Source: Lysobacterales bacterium
GTDB taxonomy: Bacteria > Pseudomonadota > Gammaproteobacteria > Xanthomonadales > SZUA-5
DNA length: 64,000 bases
Reading direction: 5' to 3'
Assembly (NCBI GenBank): GCA_019187485.1
Contig: JABAQR010000037.1
Location: 30,947-94,946 of the forward strand
Position numbers and translations under genes: made by a program. The notes beneath the pieces are model-generated. The model searched no databases and was not told where the DNA came from. It saw only the letters and a list, made by a program, of their open reading frames with translations. Of this stretch, positions 17,468-27,498 are shown in pieces. Numbering within the stretch: position 1 is the first letter of the stretch; every line of letters starts with the position of its first letter.

Positions 17468-19090
17468 ATGCCACCCGTGCATCGCATCGCCCTCGTCCAA
17501 GACGATTTCCCGGTCGGTGCGGTCGCCGCCAACCTGCGCCGACTGAAGGATTTGCGCCAGCAGGCGACCGGACTGGGCGCACGCCTGCTGCTCACCCCGG
17601 AGCTCGCACTCTCGGGCTATCCACCCGAGGATTTGCTGTATCGCCCCGGTTTCCAGGCGCGCATCGACGGTGCGCTCGCCGACCTCGCCGACGACGCGGG
17701 CGACTGCGACCTGCTGGTCGGCCATCCCGCGCGCGTGGACGGTCGTCTCTACAACTGCGCCAGTTTCATCGCCACGGGCGCGGTGCGCGCGCTCGCCCGC
17801 AAGCAGCGTCTGCCCAATTACACGGTCTTCGACGAAAAGCGCTATTTCGCCGAGAGCCTGGGCGCCACCGTAGTCGACCACCGCGGCCTGCGCGTCGGCG
17901 TACTGATCTGCGAGGACGCCTGGTTTCCAGAACCGGCGGCCGCCGCGCGCGCCCAGGGCGCGCAGATCCTGCTGGTGCTGAATGCCTCACCCTACCACCA
18001 GGGCAAGCGTGCCGAGCGCGCGGCCGTACTTGGAGCGCGCGCGCTCGAGTGTGGCCTGCCGCTGGTCTATTGCAACCTCGTCGGCGGCCAGGACGATCTG
18101 ATCTTCGACGGCCAGAGCATGCTGTTCGGAGCCGACGGTGCGCTGCTCGGCTGCGCGCCGGCTTTTTGCGATCACCTGCTGCTGGTGGATATCGAGCCTG
18201 GCGAGCCGACACGGTTGCACGCCGTGGACTGGCCGGCGTCGCGCCATGAGCCGCCAGAGGCCGAGGTCTACCGCGCGCTGGTCCGTGCCACTGCCGACTA
18301 TGTACGCAAGAATGGCTTCCGTGAGGTGCTGCTCGGGCTCTCCGGCGGCATTGATTCGGCGCTGACCCTGGCGATCGCGGTCGACGCGCTCGGCGCGGAC
18401 GCCGTGACCGCGGTGCGCCTGCCATCGCGCTACACCAGTGCCCTCAGCAACGACGAGGCCGCAACGCAGGCGCGCGCGCAGGGCGTGCGCATCGAGACCC
18501 TGCCGATCGAGGGTCCCTGCCAGGCCTTCCTGGATACGCTCGCGCCGCTCTTCACCGGGCGCGCGCCGGACATCACCGAAGAGAACCTGCAGTCGCGCTG
18601 TCGCGGCGTGCTGCTGATGGCGCTGTCGAACAAGTTTGGCGGCCTCGTGCTCTCGACCGGCAACAAGAGCGAGATGGCGGTCGGCTACGCGACCATCTAC
18701 GGCGACATGTGCGGCGGCTTCGCGCCGCTCAAGGACGTCTACAAGACCCAGGTCTATGCGCTCGCGCGCTGGCGCAACTCGCTCGATCCCGCGATTCCGT
18801 CGGCGGTCATCGAACGCGCACCCTCGGCCGAGCTGCGGGAAAACCAGACCGACCAGGATTCGCTGCCGCCCTACCCGGAACTCGACGACATCCTGTGCCG
18901 TTTCATCGAGCACGACCAACCGCGTGCAGCCATCGTCGCCGCCGGCCATGACGCCGCCACCGTTGCGCGGGTCACGGGCCTCGTGTTGCGCAACGAGTAC
19001 AAGCGTCGCCAGTCCGCTCCCGGCCCACGGGTGACCGCCCGCAGCTTCGGTCGCGACCGCAGGTTTCCGATCAGTTCGGGGTATCGCTGA
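17468..19090 (+). CDS. nadE: Glutamine-dependent NAD+ synthetase
   Basis: 540 residues, two domains. The N-terminal nitrilase-type amidase (1–260) has the Glu-Lys-Cys triad E45 (TPELALSGY), K112 (RKQRLPNY) and C148 (LICEDAW). The C-terminal synthetase has the PP-loop SGGIDSA (292–298), STGNKSEMAVGYATIYGD and KDVYKTQVY. It amidates nicotinate adenine dinucleotide to NAD+ in the cytosol using glutamine. It is a single gene after the sucD terminator. Confidence 0.95.
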   Translation: MPPVHRIALVQDDFPVGAVAANLRRLKDLRQQATGLGARLLLTPELALSGYPPEDLLYRPGFQARIDGALADLADDAGDCDLLVGHPARVDGRLYNCASFIATGAVRALARKQRLPNYTVFDEKRYFAESLGATVVDHRGLRVGVLICEDAWFPEPAAAARAQGAQILLVLNASPYHQGKRAERAAVLGARALECGLPLVYCNLVGGQDDLIFDGQSMLFGADGALLGCAPAFCDHLLLVDIEPGEPTRLHAVDWPASRHEPPEAEVYRALVRATADYVRKNGFREVLLGLSGGIDSALTLAIAVDALGADAVTAVRLPSRYTSALSNDEAATQARAQGVRIETLPIEGPCQAFLDTLAPLFTGRAPDITEENLQSRCRGVLLMALSNKFGGLVLSTGNKSEMAVGYATIYGDMCGGFAPLKDVYKTQVYALARWRNSLDPAIPSAVIERAPSAELRENQTDQDSLPPYPELDDILCRFIEHDQPRAAIVAAGHDAATVARVTGLVLRNEYKRRQSAPGPRVTARSFGRDRRFPISSGYR

Positions 19091-19333
19091 GGCGCCTGGT
19101 AAGTGGTAAGTGGAAGTCGGCCCGAGAAACCTGTCCGGACCGCGTGCGTCCTTGCCGCCACCTGAACGCTGGATCGACGCCATGTGCACCCGCAGCGCCT
19201 CGCTCCGTTCCCTGTTCGACAACGCGACAACGCCACCCGCGTCCCGGTGCGCCGCCAGATTGCGCAATGGGTCAGCGTGGCCTTCTCCCACCGGCGCTAC
19301 ACTGCACCCCAATCCAGGAGCCGCGGAATCGCC

Positions 19334-21418
19334 ATGGCACAGCGTAGCAAGGTCGGTCACTACGAGATCGTCGCAGAACTTGGTCGCGGCGGCATGGGCG
19401 TGGTCTACAAGGGTCACGAGGCCTCGCTGCAACGCCATGTGGCGATCAAGATGCTTTCGGAGGCGCTGGCCGACGACCCGCTGGTGGTCGAGCGCTTCTT
19501 CCGCGAAGCACGCAGCATGGCCCAGCTCAACGATCCGCACATCGTGCAAATCTACTTCGTCGGCGAAGATGGCGGCCAGCCTTATTTCGCGATGGAGTTC
19601 GTCGAGGGCGAATCCCTCAGCCAGCGCATGAAGCGCGAGCAGCGCCTGGAGCCTTTCGAGGCCGCACGCATCCTGCTGCAGGTCGCGCAGGGTTTGGCGC
19701 TCGCGCATGATCGCGGCGTGGTCCATCGCGACATCAAACCCGCCAACCTGCTGATCACCCGGCGCGGCGTGGTCAAGGTGGCCGATTTCGGCATCGCGCT
19801 CGCCAGTTCGGACTTCAACAAGAAGCTCACCGGTACCGGCCAGTTCGTCGGTACGCCAGGCTATCTGTCGCCCGAGGTTTGCCTGGGCAAGCCGGTCGAC
19901 CAGCGCTCGGACATCTTTGCGCTCGGCATCGTGTTCTTCGAGATGCTGACCGGACAGACGCCGTTCAAGGACGAGTCGCCGCTGGGCATGATGCTGGAGG
20001 TGGTGCAGGCCGAGATCCCGGACGTGCGCCGGATCAACGCCGAAGTCGACGCACGGCTGTCCGAGATCTTGAAGCGGATGGTCGCGAAGGATCCGGCCGA
20101 GCGCTATCCGGACTGCCACCGGCTGATCGCCGATCTGGTGGCGATCGGGGTCAACGCCGCGACGCCGATCACGCCGGTGCGGCCGCAACCGGTCGCGGCG
20201 CCGATGGAAACGCAGGTGGCACCCACCCCACCCGAGCTGCGCCGTCCGCCGATGCCGGCGGCGGGGATGCCTGCTGCTGCACCGGTGTCGGGCCATGCGC
20301 CGATGCCTTCTGGCGCGCAGGTGGTGGAGGCTGCTCCCGCGTCGACGCCATTGCCGCAACGACCCGCCGTGGTCAGCACACGGCGCTCCTCGGCGCTGCC
20401 GTGGGCCGCCGCCGTGCTCGCACTGATCGGCAGTGGCGCCGGTGCCGCCTGGTACTTCCAGCACGATCGAGCACCCGCCGAGCCGCCCGCGACGCTGGCG
20501 AGCGCGTCGGTCGTGAGTGCGCCGGCAGCCGCGCCCGCACAACCCCCCGCCGCGATCGCCCCGGAGACTCCGGCGCCCGTCCGCGTCGCCAGCGTGCCAG
20601 AACCCGCCAGCGCCGACGTGGACCCGATGCCTGCCGCCACCGTGGCCGGTGCCGCCAGCGCCGGCGTGGCGGGCAACGCGCCAGCCTCGGTACCACCGCA
20701 GTCGGACGTGCCGGACTCGGGCCGTGTCGCTCACACCGATTCTGGCGCGGCCGAAGCCGGGCCGCTGGCCGCCGAGGCCGTCCCGCCTTCCGCATCCGGC
20801 CAGGCACCACGGGCGAGCGCGCCGCGGGTCGAGGCATCGCCGCAATCTGCGACCATCGGTGCGCGCCTGGCGGAAATGCGCGAGCGCCGTGAACGTCGTG
20901 AAGCGCATCTCCAGAACCCGCCGCCGCGCCCGTCATACGCCAAGGCGGTTCCCGCACCGGTCACACCGACGCACGCGGGCCCGCCACGCGTGCTGGTAGT
21001 CGGCTACGGCGACCCGGCGGTTGCCGGCAGCGCCGAACTTGCCATCGAAGAGCGCCTTGGCGAGCTGGGCCTGGACATCGTCGACGAGGATTTTCACCCG
21101 GCGCTGGCAGGCGTCGAGGACCGTGCGGCCGACCTGATGCGGGTGGCAGCGACCGCCGGCAACCACGTCGAGTACATCGTGGTGGTCCGCGTGGTGCCGA
21201 TGGGCGAGCAGTTGCTGACCTTCTACGGTGAGTCGATGACCCAGTACACCGCGCGCGTGGAAGTCGGCGCCTACGACATGCGCGCGCGCCGCAAGATTGG
21301 GCCGGGTTGGAGCGGACAGGTCAGCTTCACCCATCTCAACGCCGATCCAAACACGCGCCAGGCGATCGCGCCGATGCTGGCGCGGCTGGCCCAGGGGATC
21401 GGGCGTGGGCGCGGCTGA
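19334..21418 (+). CDS. Membrane Ser/Thr protein kinase (PknB type) with periplasmic C-terminal domain
   Basis: 694 residues. The kinase domain (about 9–270) is complete: GRGGMGVVY, K39 (VAIKM), E58, HRDIKPANLL (131–140), DFG (151–153) and GTPGYLSPE. A Pro/Ala-rich linker leads to one TM helix (about 355–375) and an Ala/Pro-rich stretch, then a C-terminal domain (about 550–694) starting PRVLVVGYGDPAVAGSAELAIEE that I do not recognise. The ATG at 19334 is chosen because the kinase fold starts 10 residues later. The 243-base region before it contains a TAAGTGG duplication but no gene. Confidence 0.88.
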   Translation: MAQRSKVGHYEIVAELGRGGMGVVYKGHEASLQRHVAIKMLSEALADDPLVVERFFREARSMAQLNDPHIVQIYFVGEDGGQPYFAMEFVEGESLSQRMKREQRLEPFEAARILLQVAQGLALAHDRGVVHRDIKPANLLITRRGVVKVADFGIALASSDFNKKLTGTGQFVGTPGYLSPEVCLGKPVDQRSDIFALGIVFFEMLTGQTPFKDESPLGMMLEVVQAEIPDVRRINAEVDARLSEILKRMVAKDPAERYPDCHRLIADLVAIGVNAATPITPVRPQPVAAPMETQVAPTPPELRRPPMPAAGMPAAAPVSGHAPMPSGAQVVEAAPASTPLPQRPAVVSTRRSSALPWAAAVLALIGSGAGAAWYFQHDRAPAEPPATLASASVVSAPAAAPAQPPAAIAPETPAPVRVASVPEPASADVDPMPAATVAGAASAGVAGNAPASVPPQSDVPDSGRVAHTDSGAAEAGPLAAEAVPPSASGQAPRASAPRVEASPQSATIGARLAEMRERRERREAHLQNPPPRPSYAKAVPAPVTPTHAGPPRVLVVGYGDPAVAGSAELAIEERLGELGLDIVDEDFHPALAGVEDRAADLMRVAATAGNHVEYIVVVRVVPMGEQLLTFYGESMTQYTARVEVGAYDMRARRKIGPGWSGQVSFTHLNADPNTRQAIAPMLARLAQGIGRGRG

Positions 21419-21506
21419 GGAATCGGGGGGAGTCGCGCCACGGCGAGTATCTCTACCGCATCCCGGGGCCGATCGAGCGCCGGCCTTTCACTGCGCCTCA
21501 TCCCCG

Positions 21507-23018
21507 TCAGGGACGTGGGCCGGGTCCGGGCCGGACATCCCACCGTAGCTTCAGATATTCGCGTGCGGCCGAGGAGCCAAGCGCGCCGGCCATGAACACG
21601 AGGCCCGCGAAGAGTGCGCATCCGACGAAAATAGTGCCGCGCCCATCCATCGCCGGCCACAGCCACCGCAGCCCGTACGCGCACAGCAGCATTGGCAGCG
21701 TCGGCGCGAGCACATCCCGCAACAGCCAGGCCATAGCCAGCCCCGGCAGCAGGCTGCGATGTACGATGGGTACCCATCCGGTCAGCAGCAGCGCATTCAG
21801 AATCAGCCAGGCCCAGGCCGCTCCCGGTGCCCCTGCGACCGCGGTGGCGTAGACAGTGGCGGGCACCAGCAGTAGCAGGGAAAACCCGCTGCCCATCAGG
21901 TGCAGCCGCAGTCGGCCCTTCGCGTATTGCAGGTAATAGGCGAAGGCCGCGAGCGCGAGCAGCCAGTTCCCGAGCGCATACGGCCCGAGGATCGGCGCGG
22001 CCGCGCGCGCCAGCGCTTCATCGCCTGACCAGGCCCACAGCAACTCGCGACCGAAGAGTGCGATGGTGATCGCCAACGAACCAGCCGAAACCGTGGTCAG
22101 TTGTGTCGCCCGACGGTAGAGCAGCTGCAATTGCGTGGATTCCCGCGCAGCCTCCAGCCTCGCCATCCGCGGCAGCACCGTGCTGCCGAGCGGAGCCGCC
22201 ACGCTGAGCACCGCGGATGCAGCCAGCACGGCGACCATGAAGTGCCCGTACTCGGCCAGCGACAGCAGCGACGACAGCAGCAGCTTGTCCGTGTTGGTCG
22301 ACGCGATCCACACCAGCGATGCGAAAGCAATGCCGGCGGAAAAACGCAGGACCGGCAGCACGCTGGCGAAGGCAGCACGCAGCCCTCGCTGCGGTGGCAG
22401 CAGTCTGTAGGCGAAGGTCGCCAGGCAAAGCAGCTCGATGGCCGCAACCAGGCCCTGCCAGGCGAAGAACGTGGCCGGCGACACGCCGCCCAGCCACAGC
22501 ACCGGGATCACCAGGACGAAGCGCAGCGTCGCGATCACCGCATTGAAGCCATTCAGCCACACCAGCCGTTCCGATCCGACGATCACGCCACGGTAGAGCG
22601 CGGCACACACCCGCAAGGCGGCGATCAAGGCCATGATTCGGATGGATCCGGCGATCTGGTCAACGGCCAATGCCTGCGCCTGCAGCCAGTGGAAGGCGAG
22701 CGTCTCGGCCGCCAGCGCGAGAAGTACGCCCGCGAGCGTCGCGGTAAGCAGAAACAGCCATTCCAGGGTGCGCAGCAACTGCCGGAAAGGCCGGGCCGCA
22801 AGCGCACCGGCCCGGAAGCGTGCGGATTCGCGTGCGACCGCCGGCGACATGCCGGCATCGATGAGGCTGAACCAGGCCTGCAACATCGTGTGGAAGCCGA
22901 TCAGGCCATAAGCCTCGGCGCCCATCAGGTCGAGGTAGACGGGAATGAACAGGACGCCGACCAGGGCGACGTAGGTCTGTCCGAGGTAGCTCGCCAGCAG
23001 ATTGTGCCGTAGCGACAT
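21507..23018 (-). CDS. Wzx/MATE-like polysaccharide flippase
   Basis: 503 residues, 12–14 TM helices. The N-terminus LLASYLGQTYVALVGVLFIPVYLDLMGAEAYGL has the typical start of the polysaccharide biosynthesis (MOP superfamily) flippases that move undecaprenyl-linked glycan units across the inner membrane. It opens the surface-glycan island and is divergent from the aminotransferase gene. The substrate is unknown. Confidence 0.82.
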   Translation of the reverse strand: MSLRHNLLASYLGQTYVALVGVLFIPVYLDLMGAEAYGLIGFHTMLQAWFSLIDAGMSPAVARESARFRAGALAARPFRQLLRTLEWLFLLTATLAGVLLALAAETLAFHWLQAQALAVDQIAGSIRIMALIAALRVCAALYRGVIVGSERLVWLNGFNAVIATLRFVLVIPVLWLGGVSPATFFAWQGLVAAIELLCLATFAYRLLPPQRGLRAAFASVLPVLRFSAGIAFASLVWIASTNTDKLLLSSLLSLAEYGHFMVAVLAASAVLSVAAPLGSTVLPRMARLEAARESTQLQLLYRRATQLTTVSAGSLAITIALFGRELLWAWSGDEALARAAAPILGPYALGNWLLALAAFAYYLQYAKGRLRLHLMGSGFSLLLLVPATVYATAVAGAPGAAWAWLILNALLLTGWVPIVHRSLLPGLAMAWLLRDVLAPTLPMLLCAYGLRWLWPAMDGRGTIFVGCALFAGLVFMAGALGSSAAREYLKLRWDVRPGPGPRP

Positions 23019-23431
23019 AGGTGCGATCCGTACGCGGGCGAGGGTTCAGCCCGGCCGCGAGGTCGCGCAACCCGGGAGCATGCTCGAAGCCGGGAGAGGG
23101 CGCCGTTGATCGATCCGGCCGCACGCTTGCAGAGACTCCGCGAGCGCCCGGTACGCGAGTCCGGGAAGGCACGCTGCCCGGAGACGAAGGATGCAAGACC
23201 GCAAGCGCAGCATCGCAAGCCGCATCGTCGATCTCCGGCGAGAAGTCAGGCCACGGCAAGGCGGCGGTGCCGGGATTCTTGGCCAGAGGCGGGCGCAAGG
23301 CCAGCCCTGCCGGTGCTTGTCCGCAGCAGGCCATCCATGCACCGCGGTCCACTGAGGATCGCGGGGTAGTATCGATTCCGACACGGTGTGCCGAGAATCG
23401 GCGAAGGGCTCGGACGAACCATGGGAAGAGC
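23019..23431. other. Divergent intergenic region at start of glycan island
   Basis: 413 bases between the flippase and the aminotransferase. The open frames in it have unbiased, Arg/Pro-rich translations and no family match. TAGTAT at 23366–23371 could be a -10 for the rightward gene, but I see no matching -35. No repeats or hairpins stand out. Confidence 0.45.
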
Positions 23432-24595
23432 ATGAAGAGCATCCGCACGGCATCCGACCTCGCCATCCACGGCGCACCGCCGGCATTCGCGGAAATCGTC
23501 CATGTGGGCCGCCCGAACATGGGCAGCCGGGCCCGCTTCGGGGAACTCGTCGCCCGCATTTTCGAGAATCGCTGGGTCACCAATCATGGACCGTACGTAC
23601 TCGAACTGGAGGAACGGCTGGCCGAGCGGATGGGCGTACGTCACTGCGTGTGCATCTGCAACGGTACGCTCGCACTCGAGATCGCGATCCGCGCGGTCGG
23701 TCTCAGCGGGGAGGTGATCGTCCCCTCCTACACCTTCATCGCCACCGCCCACGCGCTCAGCTGGCAGGGCATCACCCCGGTGTTCGCCGACATCGATCCG
23801 GTCACCCACAATCTCGATCCGGCGGCCGTGCGCAGAATGATCACACCCCGCACCAGCGGCATCATCGGCGTGCATCTGTGGGGGCGGCCGGCGCCGCACG
23901 CGGAACTCGCGGAGATCGCCCGCGAGCATCGCCTGCAACTGATCTACGACGCCGCGCACGCCTTCGGCGGCAGTCTCGACGGTATTCGGATCGGCGGGCT
24001 CGGGCGTTGCGAAGTCTTCAGTTTCCACGCCACCAAGGTCTACAACACCTTCGAGGGCGGCGCAGTCGCCACCAACGACGACGAACTGGCGCAGACCGTG
24101 CGGCTGATGCGCAACTTCGGTTTTTCGGGCTATGACAACGTGATTTACCCCGGCACCAACGGCAAGATGACCGAGATCTGCGCGGCCATGGGCCTGGTCA
24201 ACCTGGAATGCCTGCCGCAGTTCGTCGCGGCGAACCGCGCGAACCACCAGCGCTACCAGCGGGCCTTCGACGGAATCGCGCAACTGGCGCTGCTGGACTA
24301 CGACCCGGCGCACTCGCCGAACTACCAATACATCGTGATCGAGCTGCTGCCCGGCTACGCCACGCCTCGCGACCAGGTGGTGGCCGCGCTGAACGCCGAG
24401 AACATCCTCGCGCGCAAGTATTTCTGGCCAGGCTGCCACCGGATGCAGCCCTACCGCGGCTTGTACCCGCACGCCGGCCTGATGCTCCCGCACACGCAGG
24501 CACTCGCCGATCGCGTGATCGTGCTGCCGAATGGGCCCGAACTGCCCGAAGCCTGCATCGGGACGATCGCCGACATCGTCCGCCTGCTGGCCTGA
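23432..24595 (+). CDS. DegT/DnrJ/EryC1/StrS sugar aminotransferase
   Basis: 387 residues; PLP-dependent fold type I. Seen: GTLALEIAIRA, VIVPSYTFIATAHALSWQG, DIDPVTHNLDP, YDAAHAFGG and FHATKVYNTFEGGAVATND with the Schiff-base Lys. These enzymes aminate keto-sugar nucleotides to make amino-deoxy sugars for O-antigens or glycoprotein glycans. GGGAAGAG precedes the ATG at 23432. It is first of a rightward run of three genes. Confidence 0.9.
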   Translation: MKSIRTASDLAIHGAPPAFAEIVHVGRPNMGSRARFGELVARIFENRWVTNHGPYVLELEERLAERMGVRHCVCICNGTLALEIAIRAVGLSGEVIVPSYTFIATAHALSWQGITPVFADIDPVTHNLDPAAVRRMITPRTSGIIGVHLWGRPAPHAELAEIAREHRLQLIYDAAHAFGGSLDGIRIGGLGRCEVFSFHATKVYNTFEGGAVATNDDELAQTVRLMRNFGFSGYDNVIYPGTNGKMTEICAAMGLVNLECLPQFVAANRANHQRYQRAFDGIAQLALLDYDPAHSPNYQYIVIELLPGYATPRDQVVAALNAENILARKYFWPGCHRMQPYRGLYPHAGLMLPHTQALADRVIVLPNGPELPEACIGTIADIVRLLA

Positions 24596-24605
24596 GCGCT
24601 GCCAG

Positions 24606-25607
24606 GTGCAGCCCACCGATCCTATCGAAACCAGCGATCCGGCACGGCTGCCGCGCGCACCGGTGCTGAGCGTGTTGCTGCTCGCATACAACCACGAGGA
24701 CTACCTGGCGGCGGCGATCGACAGCGTGCTCCAGCAAGTGCCCGGGATGTCCTTGGAACTGCTGATCGGCGAGGACGGCTCGCGCGACCGCAGCCTGGAG
24801 ATTGCGCAGCGCTATCAGCGCGCGCATCCGCAGCGCATCCGCCTGATCGCGTCCACGCACAACGTCGGTGCATTTCGTAACCACCGGCGTTTGGTCCGCG
24901 CGGCGCGCGGGCGCTGGATCGCACATCTGGATGGCGACGATTACTGGTTGCCGGGCAAACTCGAACGGCAGATGCGGCACTTGCACCAGCACCCGGACTG
25001 CGTCGCGGTGTACGCGAACGCGCGGGTCATCGACCGGACGGGACGGGAGATCGGGCTGTTCAACGATCTCGGAACCCGCGATCTGGATCTCGCCACCCTG
25101 CTGCGCCACGGCAACTGCCTCAACACCAGCTCGATGGTGGTCCGGCGCGAGGTGTTGGAAGAACTGGTGGCGGATGGCTCGTCCTTCATCGATTACCGCA
25201 TCCATCTGCACGCGGCGACCCATGGTCCGCTGCATCAGATCGGAGAGCCGCTCTGCGTCTACCGTCACCAGTCGGCGACCTCGATGGTGCACACCGCCAA
25301 CGATCACGTGCGGGAGTTGTACTTCGACGCGATCACGGCGATCCCGGCGGATCGCGTCGACCCGGCGGATCTCGCACGGGGACTGGCGGATTTCCTGCGC
25401 AGGGTGGTGTTGCGGGCGCTGCGGCTGCGTCGCCCCGGCTTGCTCAGGCAGTGGTGGCCACGCGTGCGCGCGCACGCGCCGGTGGACGCGACCGAACTGC
25501 TGGGGCTGACGGCGGTCGCCTGCCTGCGCGCGGGGTGTGGAATGCTCACCGAGCACGCGCGGCGCCTGCTCGACCATCGGGCGCCACGCATTCTCTATCG
25601 TCGTTGA
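24606..25607 (+). CDS. Family 2 glycosyltransferase
   Basis: 333 residues from a GTG at 24606, 11 bases after the aminotransferase stop. The GT-A fold is clear: VLSVLLLAYNHEDYLAAAID, GEDGSRDRSLEIA, and HLDGDDYWLPGKLERQ (DxD region). The C-terminal helical part probably binds the membrane or the acceptor. Donor and acceptor are not predictable. Confidence 0.82.
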   Translation: MQPTDPIETSDPARLPRAPVLSVLLLAYNHEDYLAAAIDSVLQQVPGMSLELLIGEDGSRDRSLEIAQRYQRAHPQRIRLIASTHNVGAFRNHRRLVRAARGRWIAHLDGDDYWLPGKLERQMRHLHQHPDCVAVYANARVIDRTGREIGLFNDLGTRDLDLATLLRHGNCLNTSSMVVRREVLEELVADGSSFIDYRIHLHAATHGPLHQIGEPLCVYRHQSATSMVHTANDHVRELYFDAITAIPADRVDPADLARGLADFLRRVVLRALRLRRPGLLRQWWPRVRAHAPVDATELLGLTAVACLRAGCGMLTEHARRLLDHRAPRILYRR

Positions 25608-25635
25608 ACCTCCCGCCTGCACCCGAGGACCGCCG

Positions 25636-26403
25636 ATGTCGTCGCTGAAGATCATCCGCTACGGACTGGCCGGCTGGATTCCCGGCGGTCGGCTGCGCTG
25701 CGTGATCTGCGGGCACGCGGTGCATCGCTTCATGCCCTATCGAAACGGGCGGGCAAGCATTTCCCCCTTGCTGGACACGCTGGACGTCATCGGCAGCGAC
25801 GTCGAGAACTTCGAGTGCCCGCGTTGCGGATGCCACGACCGTGAGCGCCATCTGCTGCTGTACCTGCGGGCGAGCGGCATCCTGACCCAGTTGCGGGGCG
25901 CACACGTGCTGCATTTCGCCCCGGAGAAACACCTGTCGCGCGTGATCCTTGCGGCCGCTCCGTCCAGCCACCTGTGTGTGGACCTGCATCCCTCGCGGCC
26001 CGGCATCGAGCGCATGGATCTCATGGCGACCGGGCTGCCGACGGCGTCGGTGGATCTGCTGCTCGCCAACCACGTGCTCGAGCATGTGGACGACGACCTG
26101 CGCGCGCTGGATGAAATCGCCCGCCTGCTCAGCCCCGGCGGTCGCGCGATCCTGCAGACGCCCTACAGCCGGACGCTCGCACACACCTGGAGCGACCCCG
26201 GAATCGCAAGCCCGGCGCAGCGCCTGCAAGCCTATGGCCAGGAAGATCATGTACGCCTGTACGGGCGCGACATCTTCGAGCGCTTCGCCTCACGCGGTCT
26301 GACGGCCCAGATCGGCACCCACGCCGAACTCCTGCCGGACCACGATCCGCGCCGCAATGGCGTCAATCCGCGCGAACCCTTCTTCCTGTACCGGCGCGGC
26401 TGA
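25636..26403 (+). CDS. SAM-dependent methyltransferase with N-terminal zinc-ribbon-like segment
   Basis: 255 residues. An N-terminal part carries C22-VI-C25 and C61-PR-C64-G-C66 (possible zinc knuckle). A class I methyltransferase follows: VLHFAPEKHLSR, CVDLHPSRPGIERMD, LLLANHVLEHVDDDLRALDEIARLLSPGG. The ATG at 25636 is preceded by GAGGA. Methyltransferases of this kind in glycan loci modify sugars or lipid carriers; the substrate here is unknown. The next gene is convergent with a 0-base gap. Confidence 0.78.
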   Translation: MSSLKIIRYGLAGWIPGGRLRCVICGHAVHRFMPYRNGRASISPLLDTLDVIGSDVENFECPRCGCHDRERHLLLYLRASGILTQLRGAHVLHFAPEKHLSRVILAAAPSSHLCVDLHPSRPGIERMDLMATGLPTASVDLLLANHVLEHVDDDLRALDEIARLLSPGGRAILQTPYSRTLAHTWSDPGIASPAQRLQAYGQEDHVRLYGRDIFERFASRGLTAQIGTHAELLPDHDPRRNGVNPREPFFLYRRG

Positions 26404-27414
26404 TCAACGCAGGCGCGGCCAACCGTGCCGGCGCAGCATCTGCAGTTTGCGCGAGTGGCGCACGAAAGGCGCGAAATACCGGCGCAGCGAAACCGCACGC
26501 ATCGCCTGGGTCGTCCGCCGGCGAGCGCGGATCTCGCCCAGACGACCGAGCACATGCCACAACGCCGGCCCGTAGATCCGCCGCCACGCCTGCGTCGAGC
26601 GGCCGGCCACGCATACGAGCAGGCCCTCGACCGCGAGCAGCAGCACTTGCGCCACGAACAACAGCCAGGCGACTCCGGTCGGCGTGCACTCCAGCGCGGC
26701 CGCCATGCGGTTGCGTTCGCTCAGGTAGCGTCGCCGGTAGCGACTGACCAGGCGCCCCTCGCACAGACGGCTGCCGCCGAAACTGGCGCCTTGACGATGC
26801 CGGTAGCTACCGCCGCCCACGCAACGGACGGGGACGCCGCGCAGGCGCGCGCGACAGCAGTAATGGAGATCCTCGGCCAGCGATTCCATCCACGCCGGCA
26901 GCCCGCCAAGCCGCTGCCAGAGCGCGCGCGGTGTGAACAGGCAGGCCCCGGCCACGTAGGCCACGTCGACGCGCGCGGGATCGAGGTTCGGCACCGGCGT
27001 GTGCAGGGGATCGAGCAGGCAGCCGCGGTCGACCAGCTCGCCGGATTCCCAGTCGTATTGGGGCAATGTCAGCACGCAGTCGCCGAGTGCGCGCGCGGCC
27101 GACAGCAGCGTCGCGATCGCGCCCGGTCCAAGTGCCGCATCGTTGTTCAGCAGCAGCACGTACTCGCCGCGCGCGCGCTCGACCATGCGGTTGTTGGCGA
27201 TGCAGAAGCCGACGTTCCCGGTGCTGGCGATCCTCTGCACCCGCGGATAGCGGCTGCGCAGCAGTTCCAGCGAACGGTCGGTGGAGGCATCGTCGTGGAC
27301 CAGCACTTCCAGCTCGAAGTCCCCCTGCTGCGAGCACACCGAATCGAGGCAGTCTTGCAGCAGGCGCTCGCCGTTGTAGTTGGCGATGCAGATGGAGACG
27401 ACCGGATGCGTCAT
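26404..27414 (-). CDS. Family 2 glycosyltransferase (rhamnosyltransferase-like)
   Basis: 336 residues. The GT-A domain is HPVVSICIANYNGERLLQD, HDDASTDRSLELL, LLLNNDAALGPGAI (DxD-like NND) and VAYVAGACLFTPRALW; two hydrophobic segments near residues 245–275 suggest membrane attachment. It resembles WcaA/RfbF-type transferases that add sugars to a lipid-linked chain. Confidence 0.82.
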   Translation of the reverse strand: MTHPVVSICIANYNGERLLQDCLDSVCSQQGDFELEVLVHDDASTDRSLELLRSRYPRVQRIASTGNVGFCIANNRMVERARGEYVLLLNNDAALGPGAIATLLSAARALGDCVLTLPQYDWESGELVDRGCLLDPLHTPVPNLDPARVDVAYVAGACLFTPRALWQRLGGLPAWMESLAEDLHYCCRARLRGVPVRCVGGGSYRHRQGASFGGSRLCEGRLVSRYRRRYLSERNRMAAALECTPTGVAWLLFVAQVLLLAVEGLLVCVAGRSTQAWRRIYGPALWHVLGRLGEIRARRRTTQAMRAVSLRRYFAPFVRHSRKLQMLRRHGWPRLR

Positions 27415-27498
27415 GCAGCGGCTTTGCGCTGCCGGTCGCGGCTGCGAGTCAGGCTCCTGCCGGGCGACAGGCGCCGGCCGGCGCGCGTTCCTGCGATG